DNA of 64,000 bases from Pseudochelatococcus lubricantis. Its GTDB lineage: Bacteria > Pseudomonadota > Alphaproteobacteria > Rhizobiales > Beijerinckiaceae. The stretch's first letter is position 1. Each line of letters opens with the position of its first letter. Positions 52,766-60,972 of this stretch are shown in pieces. The stretch lies in the NCBI RefSeq assembly GCF_042432495.1, contig NZ_JBHLXC010000002.1:496001-560000 (forward strand), in the 5' to 3' direction. The notes under the pieces are model-generated. The model searched no databases. It worked only from the letters and a program-made list of their open reading frames with translations, and had not been told where the DNA came from. The position numbers and the translations under genes were made by a program.

Positions 52766-53326
52766 ATGCTTGAAAAGACGTCAGAACTGGTTTCGGCATT
52801 TGTCGAGGCGACGGGTCTGCCGGCATCGCGTGTCGGCAACATTGCGCGTGTGCTGATTTCGTCTGGCTGGCTGCCTGGTGCGCGTGCGGCTCGGGTTCCG
52901 CCTGTCGAGCCTGCCGATCATCCGTTGGGGCCGCAGCATGTGGCCGCGCTGATGCTGGCTATGAGCGCCGAGCGGGTGCTGGATGCCGAGCGAGTGCTGG
53001 TTCGTCTGGCCGATCTGCATACCGGTGACGGGCCGGACACCGGGGCGCTGGCAATTATCACCGAACTCTTGCTGTCGGACGACTTGCCCCCGGACGCAGA
53101 CTTCGTATCGCTGCTGCCGCCGTATTCCGTGATCGTGGGCGGCATCCTCGCCGACATCGCCCCGAACGGCAAGCGCGTCGGCGGCGGCGTGCCTGATCGT
53201 GCGCTTCACGTCTTGCAATATCCGAGCGCCGTTGTTCGTCGGCTGCGGCGGATCGCGCAGAGCACGCGGGGATACCATATTGCGTCCGCCATCATCGAGG
53301 CCGAGGAAGCGGGGTCAATCCAATAA
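52766..53326 (+). CDS. Hypothetical element protein preceding the portal gene
   Basis: A 186-residue protein I do not recognise. The N-terminal about 45 residues (VEATGLPASRVGNIARVLISSGWLPG) look like a helix-turn-helix or small DNA-binding unit, followed by a mainly helical domain with SAERVLDAERVLVRLADLHTG. Its TAA overlaps the portal ATG (TAATG), so it is translationally coupled to the morphogenesis operon. Placement suggests a packaging or regulatory role, which is inference only. Confidence 0.65.
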   Translation: MLEKTSELVSAFVEATGLPASRVGNIARVLISSGWLPGARAARVPPVEPADHPLGPQHVAALMLAMSAERVLDAERVLVRLADLHTGDGPDTGALAIITELLLSDDLPPDADFVSLLPPYSVIVGGILADIAPNGKRVGGGVPDRALHVLQYPSAVVRRLRRIAQSTRGYHIASAIIEAEEAGSIQ

Positions 53327-54558
53327 TGGTTTGGCCCTTCTCCCGCAAACCTCCCCAAGTTGGGGCAGTTTCACCTGCCGTCGAGCCTGAGACGAAGGCG
53401 CTGGATTGGGACACCTGGTCCGGCATTATCACCGAGCCGCTTTCCGTGACCGGGCTTCCGGCTGTCACGGCTTCCACGATCGAGCGCAGCGCGACGGCGC
53501 GAGCCTGCATCGGCGCAATCAGCGAGACGGTGGCGAGCCTTCAGGTTCGGCTCTATCGCAGCCGGGGCACAGCGCAGGAGCAGGAAGTCGGGCACCCGGT
53601 GGCGAAGATCCTCGAAGGGGATTTCTGCCCGTGGGCAAGCTCATTTGAGGCGCGGGCGCAGATCACCCGTGACGCGCTGATCGGCGGTTCAGGCTACGGC
53701 CTGGTCATCCGTGTTCGCGGCAAGCCCCGGGAAATCCACCGGCTTGCACCGGGGTTCGTGTCCGAAACCATCCTGCCGACCGGCGAGCCTGAATACCGCG
53801 TCACCCTCGCGGACAACACCAGCCGTGTCGTGTCGTGGAAAGACCTGCTGGTGATCCGCGCTCCGGGTTCCACCTACGACCGGCCGCTGGCGATTGGTAA
53901 GGCGGCGCAAAACGCCATCGCGCTCGATATCGTCATGACCGAGCATCAGGCTCGCGTATTCGGACAGGGCGGCCGGCCAAGCGGCATTCTCAAGGTTCCG
54001 GCCGGCGTCTCGGCGGATGCGTTGAAGCGGATCGCGGCGAGCTGGAACGCGGCCCACGGCGGCACCAACAGCGGCCGCACGGCAATTTTAGACGCCGGCA
54101 CGGAATGGGAGCAGATCGCGCTGAGCCTCGTTGACGCGCAGTTCCTTGAGCTTCGCCGGCTGGTGGTCGAGGACATTTCCCGCGCCTTCAGGGTGCCTCC
54201 CTCGATTGCCGGTGACCTGTCCCACGGCACGTTCAGCAACACCGAGCAGCAAGGCAAGCAATGGCTTCTGGCCGTCGAGCCGTGGCTGTGGGTTTGGGAG
54301 AGCGCCCTGACGCGGGTTCTGCTGACGCCGGCCGAGCGGTCGGGCGGGTTGTTCATCGATCATGTCGTCGAGCCGCTGACCCGCGCCGATTTCGAAAAGC
54401 AGTTCGAAGGTTACGCCAAGGCCACCGGCACCGCCTGGCTGACGGCGAACGAGGTGCGTGCGATCCAGAACCGCCCCCCTGTTCCCGGTGGCGACGAATT
54501 GGTCCGCCAGGCCGGCCAGACTGGCGCGGCTGCCCCTATGAGCGAGGAAACCCCATGA
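53326..54558 (+). CDS. HK97-family phage portal protein
   Basis: A 410-residue portal protein of the HK97 type. It has the N-terminal ARACIGAISETVASLQVRLYR region, the HPVAKILEGDFCPWAS loop, FGQGGRPSGILKVP, and the core IARAFRVPPSIAGDLSHGTFSNTEQQ (read as ISRAFRVPPS in the gene). The length is normal for the family. It forms the dodecameric ring at the capsid vertex through which DNA is packaged. It overlaps both neighbours (TAATG upstream, ATGA downstream). Confidence 0.93.
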   Translation: MVWPFSRKPPQVGAVSPAVEPETKALDWDTWSGIITEPLSVTGLPAVTASTIERSATARACIGAISETVASLQVRLYRSRGTAQEQEVGHPVAKILEGDFCPWASSFEARAQITRDALIGGSGYGLVIRVRGKPREIHRLAPGFVSETILPTGEPEYRVTLADNTSRVVSWKDLLVIRAPGSTYDRPLAIGKAAQNAIALDIVMTEHQARVFGQGGRPSGILKVPAGVSADALKRIAASWNAAHGGTNSGRTAILDAGTEWEQIALSLVDAQFLELRRLVVEDISRAFRVPPSIAGDLSHGTFSNTEQQGKQWLLAVEPWLWVWESALTRVLLTPAERSGGLFIDHVVEPLTRADFEKQFEGYAKATGTAWLTANEVRAIQNRPPVPGGDELVRQAGQTGAAAPMSEETP

Positions 54559-56048
54559 ACGTCGAGGTCAAAGCGCTTTCCGCCTACATCGAGGCAACAG
54601 ACGCCGGCATCGTCACCGGTATCGCATCAGCACCGGCAACGGACAGGGACGGCGATAGCATCGATCCGGCGGCGTTCGTGTTCGATCTGCCCCTGCCAAT
54701 GCTTTTCAACCACGATGCTGGCGAGGTCGTCGGGCGGTGGACGAAAGTTGAGGCCACCGGCGACGGTCTGCTTGTCGAAGGCAAGCTCAATCTCGATACC
54801 GCACGCGGCCAGGACGTATACGCCCTTCTGCGAACAGGTGACCTGCGTGGCCTTTCCGTCGGGTTCAAAACCACGGCCGCATCATCCACCGCAACGGGCA
54901 GGCGCATCACCGCAGCCGATCTCCTCGAAATCTCCCTCGTCGCTGTTCCGGCAAACCCGGCGGCTCGCATTCTCACCGTGAAAGGCTCCAATATGACTGA
55001 TGTTTCTGTTATCGAATCCCGCCTTGAAGCTCTCGAACTTGCCGCTGCCCGTCCGGCCATTGCCCCCGCCCCGGCTTTCGACGAACCGACGGTCGAGCGC
55101 AAGGCGTTCGTGAACTACCTGCGCATCGGCCGGGAGCACATGGACCTGGACGAGACGAAGGCGCTGGTCTCCGGCACCACGAACGGTCTCACGGGCGGCT
55201 TTCTTGTCCCCGAGCAGTTCGAGCGCGAGCTGATCAAGAACCTTGTGGAGCATTCCCCGATCCGTCAGATTGCGCGCATCTCGCAGGCATCTGGCGACGA
55301 GGTGACGCTTCCCCTGCGCACGGCCGGCAGCACCGCGACCTGGACGGACGAATGGGACACGACCACCCCCGGCCCGGAACCACGCACGCCGTCGCAGCCG
55401 ACTTACTCGCAGAAAAAGCTTCAGGTTCATGAGCTGGCGACCTATGTCGAGGTGACGCGCCGCCTGCTGGAAGACAGTGCGTTCAACCTTGAGAGTGAGC
55501 TGGCGCTTGACCTGGCCGAGGCGTTCGGCAAGGCCGAGGGCGTCGCCTTCGTGAAGGGCAGCGGCACCGGGCAGCCTGCGGGCTTCCTCACCGACACCAC
55601 GCTCACCACCGGCGCGCTGGTGACGGCGGCGAGCAACGTGGTCACGGCCGATGAGATTATCTCCCTCGCATACAGCTTGCCGAGCGCCTATCGGGCGAAG
55701 GGCGTATTTGTGGCGAACCGAACCACGATCGCAACGATCCGCAAGATCAAGGACGGAACGGCCAATTACATCTGGCAGCCAGGTCTGCAAGCGGGCCAGC
55801 CTGAAACCCTTCTGGGCTACCCGCTCGTGGAAGCGCCCGACATGGATGACATCGGTGCTGGCAAATACCCGCTCGCGTTCGGCGACTTCCAGTCCGGCTT
55901 CCGCATTTTCGACCGCGTGGCACTGAGTGTCCTGCGCGACGACTACAGCGCGGCCGTGAACGGCGTTGTCCGGTTCCACGCGCGCCGCCGTGTCGCGGCC
56001 GGCGTGGTGAAGGCCGAGGCGCTGAAGCTGCTGAAGGTCAAGGCGTAA
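54555..56048 (+). CDS. Fused prohead protease and HK97-type major capsid protein
   Basis: A 497-residue fusion. Residues about 1-155 are a HK97-type prohead protease (PATDRDGDSIDPAAF, PMLFNHDAGEVVGRW with His, LRGLSVGFKT with Ser, LLEISLVAVPANPAARI). Residues about 190-497 are an HK97-fold major capsid protein (FLVPEQFERELIKNLVEHSPIR, LATYVEVTRRLLEDSAF, AFVKGSGTGQPAGF, GYPLVEAPDMDD, DRVALSVLRDDYS). The linker with a coiled-coil segment near 160-180 could be the delta scaffold. ATG 54555 overlaps the portal stop. The fusion lets one gene supply protease, scaffold and shell. Confidence 0.93.
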   Translation: MNVEVKALSAYIEATDAGIVTGIASAPATDRDGDSIDPAAFVFDLPLPMLFNHDAGEVVGRWTKVEATGDGLLVEGKLNLDTARGQDVYALLRTGDLRGLSVGFKTTAASSTATGRRITAADLLEISLVAVPANPAARILTVKGSNMTDVSVIESRLEALELAAARPAIAPAPAFDEPTVERKAFVNYLRIGREHMDLDETKALVSGTTNGLTGGFLVPEQFERELIKNLVEHSPIRQIARISQASGDEVTLPLRTAGSTATWTDEWDTTTPGPEPRTPSQPTYSQKKLQVHELATYVEVTRRLLEDSAFNLESELALDLAEAFGKAEGVAFVKGSGTGQPAGFLTDTTLTTGALVTAASNVVTADEIISLAYSLPSAYRAKGVFVANRTTIATIRKIKDGTANYIWQPGLQAGQPETLLGYPLVEAPDMDDIGAGKYPLAFGDFQSGFRIFDRVALSVLRDDYSAAVNGVVRFHARRRVAAGVVKAEALKLLKVKA

Positions 56049-56305
56049 TCCAATTCCCCGCACGCGCGAGGCTGCGGGGCTAGGCGGGGCACGCGCGAGG
56101 CTGCCCTACCGACCGGCTGCCGGGGTGAGCGATTCCCCCGGCAGCTACCAAATTCGGGGTGCAAATTCTGAGGGCTTAACGACGGTCCGAAAACGGAAGC
56201 GCAGCTGCGGGCGCCCCGATACCGCTTTTCAACCGCTCAAGCTGCGTGCGTCGGGCGGCTGGTCAGCTCCTAGTGCCAGCCGCCACCACTATCATGAGGG
56301 AAGCT
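56049..56305 (+). other. Spacer inside the head operon with direct repeats and a hairpin
   Basis: A 257-bp gap in an otherwise overlapping operon. GCACGCGCGAGGCTGC occurs at 56060-56075 and again at 56089-56104. A hairpin with 10-bp arms GCTGCCGGGG/CCCCGGCAGC follows at 56116-56145. There is no T tract, so it is not a typical terminator; it may tune expression of the connector gene. Confidence 0.55.
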
Positions 56306-56902
56306 ATGGCAATAATCATCACGCCTGCCTCGACGCGCGCACTCACGACTCCGGATGAGGTGGCACGGCAGTTGGGCATCAAGGCGGACGCGGACAATGC
56401 ACCACGCCTGATCGAGCTGATCCTTGCGGCATCGGCTGCCATCGAGGGCACGTTGCGCCGGACGCTCACGCTTCAGCAGTATGAAGAGCACGTTTATGTC
56501 GCTGCTTCACGGCCTGCTGTCCTGTCGCATACTCCGGTTCGCACCATCACCATCGACGGAATTGCTGGCCTCTTGGGGCGTGAAGTCGATGTTGGTACTG
56601 GCCTTCTGAGCCTGCCTGCCGGCACGCATGTCGTCACCTATTGGGCCGGGCATGATCTTCCGGGCAGTGATCCTCGACCGGATGGCGCACCGCCTGCTGA
56701 TCCTATGCGCTTTCATCTCCCTGTTGCGATCACCCGCGCTGCGACGTTGCTGGCGGCATCGTATTGGCATAGTTCGGCCCGCGATCCGTGGGTGAAGTCT
56801 GAGACCGTCGACGGCGTTGGGAGCCAGAGCTTCGGCAACATAGGATCGGCTGTCGAGGTCGACGCATTGTTGGCGCCGCACCGTGACGTTCCGGTGGCCT
56901 GA
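56306..56902 (+). CDS. Head-tail connector protein (gp6-like)
   Basis: A 198-residue protein like the HK97 gp6 connector family. It begins TRALTTPDEVARQLGIKADADNAPRLIELILAASAAIEGTLRR and has the conserved VTYWAGH segment and a helical PVAITRAATLLAASYWHSSARDPWVKSE tail (abbreviated). It forms the ring below the portal. ATG 56306 has TGAGGGAAG upstream; ATG 56294 is an alternative. Confidence 0.85.
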   Translation: MAIIITPASTRALTTPDEVARQLGIKADADNAPRLIELILAASAAIEGTLRRTLTLQQYEEHVYVAASRPAVLSHTPVRTITIDGIAGLLGREVDVGTGLLSLPAGTHVVTYWAGHDLPGSDPRPDGAPPADPMRFHLPVAITRAATLLAASYWHSSARDPWVKSETVDGVGSQSFGNIGSAVEVDALLAPHRDVPVA

Positions 56903-56903
56903 C

Positions 56904-57248
56904 ATGGCGTTCGCACCGAAGCGCCTTTGCTCGTGTGGCCGATACGCCGTGTCGCGCGGTGAGTCGTGCCCCTGTCGTCCTGCGCAGAAGGCCGAAGCCG
57001 ATGCGCGCCGACCGAATGCACGGGAGCGCGGATATGACAGCGCATGGGATAAGGCGCGGGCCAGCTACCTCGCATCGCACCCGACCTGCATCCGCTGCGG
57101 CGCACCGGCGACGGTGGTTGACCATGTCATCCCGCATCGTGGCGACCGGGCGCTGTTCTGGAACAAGGTGAACTGGCAGCAACTTTGCGTTCAGTGCCAT
57201 TCGGGCTGGAAGCAATCGCAGGAACGACGCTATGCAAGCACAAGCTAG
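56904..57248 (+). CDS. HNH endonuclease
   Basis: A 114-residue HNH nuclease of the HK97 gp74 kind. Four cysteines form two zinc-ribbon pairs (CIRCG and CVQCH, plus an N-terminal Cys cluster), and the catalytic region is VVDHVIPHRGD ending with WQQLCVQCHSGWK. HNH genes beside terS/terL are needed with the terminase for cos cleavage in HK97-type phages. ATG 56904 lies 1 bp after the connector stop. Confidence 0.92.
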   Translation: MAFAPKRLCSCGRYAVSRGESCPCRPAQKAEADARRPNARERGYDSAWDKARASYLASHPTCIRCGAPATVVDHVIPHRGDRALFWNKVNWQQLCVQCHSGWKQSQERRYASTS

Positions 57249-57569
57249 CACGCACTTGCTATCTGATGATAGCGCGAAGTTTGATACGGCAGCCGACCTT
57301 GGCATTCGGTCGTACATGCGGTGGGACGGTATCAGCCTGCCGTACCTGCGGTTCGAGCATGGCGATGCGAGCAATGTCGATTGCGGGGCCACAGAAGGCC
57401 GTACAGAGGCGCTGGCTTCGGAAGCTGCCCCACCTAGCCGGACAGGCGACGATGGGCAGGGGGGAGGGTCTGAGCTTGATGGCAAGGGGGCCTGTACCGG
57501 CCGGGGTCGATCGCGTGAGATCGGGGCCGGAATGATTTCTTGCGAATGAGTTGCAACTAAGAGGGTGAC
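57249..57569 (+). other. Non-coding-like segment between HNH and terS (candidate cos region)
   Basis: A 321-bp gap. Open frames exist (for example one ending at 57549) but lack family similarity or a good ribosome site. A G-rich stretch (57457-57520) is notable. In HK97-type genomes the cos site lies near the HNH/terS genes, so this is the best candidate for the packaging site. Confidence 0.4.
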
Positions 57570-57947
57570 ATGAGGGGAGGAAAGCCGGCTTTGTCGAATA
57601 ACGGCCCAGCGCTGACGCCGCCGCCGGCTGCTCCCTCGTGGCTTCCGAAGCTCGCGAAGGACGAATGGAAGCGCCTGGCGCAATTGCTGCATGAGAACGG
57701 CGTGTTGCAGGAGGATACGAAGCAGCTATTTGCTAGTTATTGCTTGTCAGTCAGCGCAATGCGCGAGGCCGAGGCCATCCTGTCGCGGGAGGGGATCGTG
57801 GTCGATGGCGCGGTGAATGCGGCCTTCCGGGCGCTCAATCTGGCGCAGAAGGAGTTCCGCATTCTCTCCGGTGAGCTGGGCTTGCTGCCGGGGCGGCGGC
57901 CGAAGCAGGAGCGGCGAGACGATGACGACGATGCGCTTGGCCTGTGA
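57570..57947 (+). CDS. Terminase small subunit (P27 family)
   Basis: A 125-residue protein of the P27 small terminase family. It has PSWLPKLAKDEWKRLAQLLHENGVL, the LFASYCLSVSAMREAEAIL helices and NLAQKEFRILSGELGL. It recognises the packaging site and hands DNA to TerL. ATG 57570 has GAGGGTGAC upstream. It overlaps terL by 26 bp. Confidence 0.92.
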   Translation: MRGGKPALSNNGPALTPPPAAPSWLPKLAKDEWKRLAQLLHENGVLQEDTKQLFASYCLSVSAMREAEAILSREGIVVDGAVNAAFRALNLAQKEFRILSGELGLLPGRRPKQERRDDDDDALGL

Positions 57948-59547
57948 TGCGACGGGTTATCCCGCATGGATCCACGACGACAGCCCGATTGCCGACCCGC
58001 TGGGGCATGGTGAGCGGGCGGTGAAGTTCCTGCGGGCGTTGCGGCACCCGAAGGCACCGGACGGCCTGTTTCGCCTCGACCGTTGGCAGGAGCGCATCGT
58101 GCGGGCGATCTACGGCCCTCGCCATGATGACGGCAGCCGGATCGTGAAGACCGTGGTGCTGCTGCTTCCTCGCGGCAACCGCAAGACGACACTGGGCGCG
58201 GCGCTGTCCCTGCTGCACACTGTGGGGCCGGAAAGATTGCCCGGTGGTGAGGTGCTGACGGCTGCCAGCGATCGCAAGCAGGCACGGCTGGCCTTTCAGG
58301 AGGCCGTGAACGTCATCGCGGCAACACCGGCCATCGAGCGCGTCACCACGATACAGGATTACCGCAACCGGATCACCTCGACGCGGCACCGCTCGTTCTT
58401 CGAAAGTATCTCGTCGGATGCGGGCACGCAGCACGGGCGGACACCGGCGTTCGCGCTGGTCGATGAGCTTCATGCCTGGAAGAAGCGCGACCTTTGGGAC
58501 GTGGTGAAATCCGGTCTGGTGAAGGTAGCCGGCTCGCTGCTGATCGTCGCCACCACGGCCGGCCGGGGGCAGGAGAACATCGCCCACGACATCATCGACG
58601 ACGCGCGGAAGGTTGCTCGCGGCGAGGTGGAAGATTCGTCGATACTGCCTATTCTGTTCGAGACGCCGGCTGATGCTGACTGGCGCGACGAGGCGTTGTG
58701 GTTCCGGGCGAATCCCGGCCTGTCGTGTGATCCGCCGTATCCCGATCTGGAGGGCCTGCGGCAACTGGCGAAGGAAGGCGAACGCCGGCCGGGTGATCGA
58801 GAGGCTTTCCGGCAACTGAACCTCAACGTCTGGCTGGACAAGTCGCACGATCCGTTCGTCGACATGGACGTTTACGACATGGGACGAAATCTGTTCGATG
58901 TCGCCGAGCTGGAGGGCCGCGAAGCATGGATCGGCCTCGATGCGTCCTCGACCACGGACCTGACCGCCGTTGTCGCTGTCGTTCGCGGCGATGACGATGA
59001 GCTGTTCGTGCTGCCGTCGTTCTTCTGCCCCGGTAATGCCCTGCGCAGGCGCGGCGAGGTGGATGGCGTTCCATATCCCCGCTGGGCCGATGAGGGGCAC
59101 CTGACACTGACACCGGGCGACGTGATCGACTATCCGGCTGTCGAGAACTGCATCCGTGACCTGTGCTCCCGGTTCAACGTGGTCGAGATCGCGGCCGATC
59201 CGGCCTATTCCCGCCAGGTGACAATCCCGCTGGCGAACGACGGCTTCCCCGTGATCGAGTTCCGCCAGGGCTGGCGCTCGATGGGGCCGGCCATCGCTGA
59301 TCTGGAGCGCGCCATCGTCGGCGGCAAGTTCCACCACGGCGGGCACCCTCTGCTGCGATGGTGCTTCGAAAACGTGGCCGTGCAAACGGACAGCAGCGGC
59401 AACCGGAGCTTTCATAAGGGCAGAAGCAGGGACCGGATCGACGGCGCTGTGGCGGCTGCCATGGCCGTGTCGCGCGCCCTGTCCGGCGAGATGAAGCCGC
59501 GAAGCATATTTGAGAACGACTGGCCGCTGGAGGACTTTCTCGTATGA
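57922..59547 (+). CDS. Terminase large subunit
   Basis: A 541-residue packaging motor/nuclease. The ATPase has LLPRGNRKTT (Walker A-like), the LVDELHAW Walker B region and IVATTAGRG coupling motif. The nuclease domain starts with WIGLDASSTTDLTAVV, then EIAADPAYSR and SRDRIDGAVAAAMA with acidic residues. The set matches the HK97-type TerL family and length. ATG 57922 follows CAGGAG. An ATA codon is used at residue 144. Confidence 0.93.
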   Translation: MTTMRLACDATGYPAWIHDDSPIADPLGHGERAVKFLRALRHPKAPDGLFRLDRWQERIVRAIYGPRHDDGSRIVKTVVLLLPRGNRKTTLGAALSLLHTVGPERLPGGEVLTAASDRKQARLAFQEAVNVIAATPAIERVTTIQDYRNRITSTRHRSFFESISSDAGTQHGRTPAFALVDELHAWKKRDLWDVVKSGLVKVAGSLLIVATTAGRGQENIAHDIIDDARKVARGEVEDSSILPILFETPADADWRDEALWFRANPGLSCDPPYPDLEGLRQLAKEGERRPGDREAFRQLNLNVWLDKSHDPFVDMDVYDMGRNLFDVAELEGREAWIGLDASSTTDLTAVVAVVRGDDDELFVLPSFFCPGNALRRRGEVDGVPYPRWADEGHLTLTPGDVIDYPAVENCIRDLCSRFNVVEIAADPAYSRQVTIPLANDGFPVIEFRQGWRSMGPAIADLERAIVGGKFHHGGHPLLRWCFENVAVQTDSSGNRSFHKGRSRDRIDGAVAAAMAVSRALSGEMKPRSIFENDWPLEDFLV

Positions 59548-59828
59548 CCGAAGTGGCGTTGACGCATATCGAGACGCTCCCGTTGGATGGCGGCACCGTT
59601 CGGGGGCTGGCAACGGTGGATATCCTCGCGGGTGACATCACCATCACGACACGCGGCTGGCGGGTTGTGGCGGATCGGCACGCCGAGGATGGATTCCGCG
59701 TCGAGCTGCCGTTCACCCGCACCGTTCGCGGCGACGTGACGCTGTTGCTGACGCTGCCCGATGCGGTGCTGGAAGCCGTGCGGGACGTGATCCGCGAAGC
59801 ATGGGAGGCGAGGAATGAAACCATCTGA
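59544..59828 (+). CDS. Small element protein in the head operon
   Basis: A 94-residue protein without a recognised family. It is rich in beta-strand patterns (VRGLATVDILAGDITITTRGWRVV) and overlaps terL by ATGA and the adaptor gene by 14 bp. It could be a minor head or head-closure protein, which is inference from position. Confidence 0.65.
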   Translation: MTEVALTHIETLPLDGGTVRGLATVDILAGDITITTRGWRVVADRHAEDGFRVELPFTRTVRGDVTLLLTLPDAVLEAVRDVIREAWEARNETI

Positions 59829-60150
59829 AGCACGGGCCATGTACCGCCGGCAGATCGAGCAGCACGGCGAGACCGTAAAACTGCGCAGGGGCTTCGATGG
59901 GGCCGAATGTGAGGTGCTGGCGCGGGTGACAGGCTATCAGCCGGAACAGCTCACCACGGGCATCACGTTGGGCCACAGGCGCGTCATCATCCTCGCGGAG
60001 ACCATTCCCGCATCATGGCTGGGGCCGCCGGTGAAGAACGACAGGATCATCTGGGCGGGCCTCACGCTGACCGTGACGGCTGTTGATAGCGCGACGAGGC
60101 GGCTGGGTGGTGATACTGTAGCGTTCGAGTTGACTGCATTAGGGGCGTGA
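59815..60150 (+). CDS. Head-tail adaptor (head closure) protein
   Basis: A 111-residue protein resembling phage head-tail joining proteins of the SPP1 gp16/HK97 gp7 class. It has ETVKLRRGFDGAECEVLARV, then VKNDRIIWAGLTLTVTAVD and a strand-rich end. It closes the portal after packaging and provides the tail-docking surface. It is the last gene of the operon; a terminator follows after a few bases. No tail gene follows. Confidence 0.75.
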   Translation: MKPSEARAMYRRQIEQHGETVKLRRGFDGAECEVLARVTGYQPEQLTTGITLGHRRVIILAETIPASWLGPPVKNDRIIWAGLTLTVTAVDSATRRLGGDTVAFELTALGA

Positions 60151-60151
60151 A

Positions 60152-60186
60152 GGGAGGGGGCGGCAGCGGCGCCCCCTCCCTTTTTT
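60152..60186 (+). terminator. Rho-independent terminator of the head operon
   Basis: A perfect 11-bp stem GGGAGGGGGCG/CGCCCCCTCCC with a 7-nt loop, followed by T6. It ends the morphogenesis transcript directly after the adaptor gene. Confidence 0.9.
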
Positions 60187-60279
60187 CAATGGCCGCTTAG
60201 CGTGATTCTTTATCAACGGATTGAGCAAAAGTTTCTTGTCATTGATCGCCCAAGCTGACGGGAAAATATCTTTCCGTGG

Positions 60280-60774
60280 CTAAGAAAGTTGAGCGGCCTC
60301 GGATTCATCCATACGTCTATTTGAGTAAACACCCTTTTTCCCAGGAACAGAAAATACTAATTCCTTTATTCCCATTCTGTAAAGGCGGTTGTTCATCGTT
60401 TGGCGTTTCATTACGTCGCCCGTGAGCTTATAATACTCTACCAATAGGCGATCCAACGAAATAACCCCTCCCGCTTCATCCAGAATAGAAAGAATGTTGA
60501 ATTCCGTCCGATCGGACTCCGAGACGCTGAGCTCGCTGAGAAGCTCTTCGGGCAGGCCCTCAATCTCATCCCACCCTAGGGCGAGACGCTTGACCTTCGG
60601 TTCAGCTTCCCTGGCAGCCTGTCTCTCAAGGAAGTTCGCCAACTCCCTAAAATTACCTGCAGTACGAGCATGTTGCGATGCACGGCGCTCATTGGCGCTA
60701 TGCCGTACCTGTTGCCTATCATGAAAGTCTGCTTGCCCCTTGACAAATTCAAGAAATTCTTCTACTCGTTCCAT
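60280..60774 (-). CDS. Hypothetical protein downstream of the UAU tRNA
   Basis: A 164-residue protein of unknown family. The first about 75 residues are charged and helical (EFLEFVKGQADFHDRQQVRHSA, NFRELANFLERQ). The C-terminal about 70 residues have a winged-helix-like pattern (FNILSILDEAGGVISLDRLLVEYYKLTGDV ... GKKGVYS). ATG 60774 is chosen; a longer frame runs through the tRNA gene and cannot be real there. The codon use is AT-richer than its neighbours (TTA, AGA, GTA, ATA), suggesting separate origin. It lies 19 bp after the tRNA on the same strand, so they are probably co-transcribed. Confidence 0.75.
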   Translation of the reverse strand: MERVEEFLEFVKGQADFHDRQQVRHSANERRASQHARTAGNFRELANFLERQAAREAEPKVKRLALGWDEIEGLPEELLSELSVSESDRTEFNILSILDEAGGVISLDRLLVEYYKLTGDVMKRQTMNNRLYRMGIKELVFSVPGKKGVYSNRRMDESEAAQLS

Positions 60775-60793
60775 GTCATTCGCTCCCAAGCGA

Positions 60794-60888
60794 TGGCGGA
60801 AGGGGCGGGATTCGAACCCGCGGTACGTGCTACCAACACGTACGCTGAGGTATAAGCTCAGAGTCTTCGACCGCTCGACCACCCTTCC
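60794..60888 (-). tRNA. Class II serine-type tRNA with anticodon UAU
   Basis: A full cloverleaf can be drawn on the minus strand. The acceptor is GGAAGGG/CCCTTCC, and the D arm GTCGAGCGGTCGAAGAC is very like tRNA-Ser. The anticodon stem CTGAG/CTCAG holds loop CTTATAC with anticodon TAT (plus 60852-60854). A variable arm with a 7-bp stem GTACGTG/CACGTAC and 7-nt loop follows, then T arm GCGGG/CCCGC with TTCGAAT, discriminator G73 and encoded CCA (60794-60796). G73 and the long arm are serine identity features. U36-A37 fits ANN decoding. It would read AUA. Confidence 0.9.
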
Positions 60889-60929
60889 TACACGCCCGGC
60901 ACCATAGCCGGATATACCGGATCATTTTT

Positions 60930-60972
60930 GAGACAGGCTCAGGCGAAGAATCGCTCGAGCCTGTCTCTTTTT
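60930..60972 (+). terminator. Rho-independent terminator
   Basis: An 11-bp stem GAGACAGGCTC/GAGCCTGTCTC followed by T5 on the plus strand. It lies upstream of the tRNA and would stop plus-strand read-through toward the control region. Confidence 0.8.

Noticed and set aside
52515..52826. Minus-strand open frame over the AT-rich tract
   Set aside because: Runs through the DnaA box and repeats, lysine/phenylalanine-rich, and no family resemblance.
57232..57549. Protein-coding gene between HNH and terS
   Set aside because: Composition is low-complexity, no family pattern, no clear ribosome site; better seen as the packaging-site region.
60670..60882. Open frames across the tRNA gene on both strands (including a GFEPAVRATN-type peptide)
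   Set aside because: These are translations of the tRNA itself, a well-known annotation artefact.
60794..60888. Selenocysteine or leucine tRNA
   Set aside because: The acceptor stem has 7 bp, not 8; the anticodon is neither UCA nor a Leu anticodon; the discriminator is G, whereas Leu uses A.
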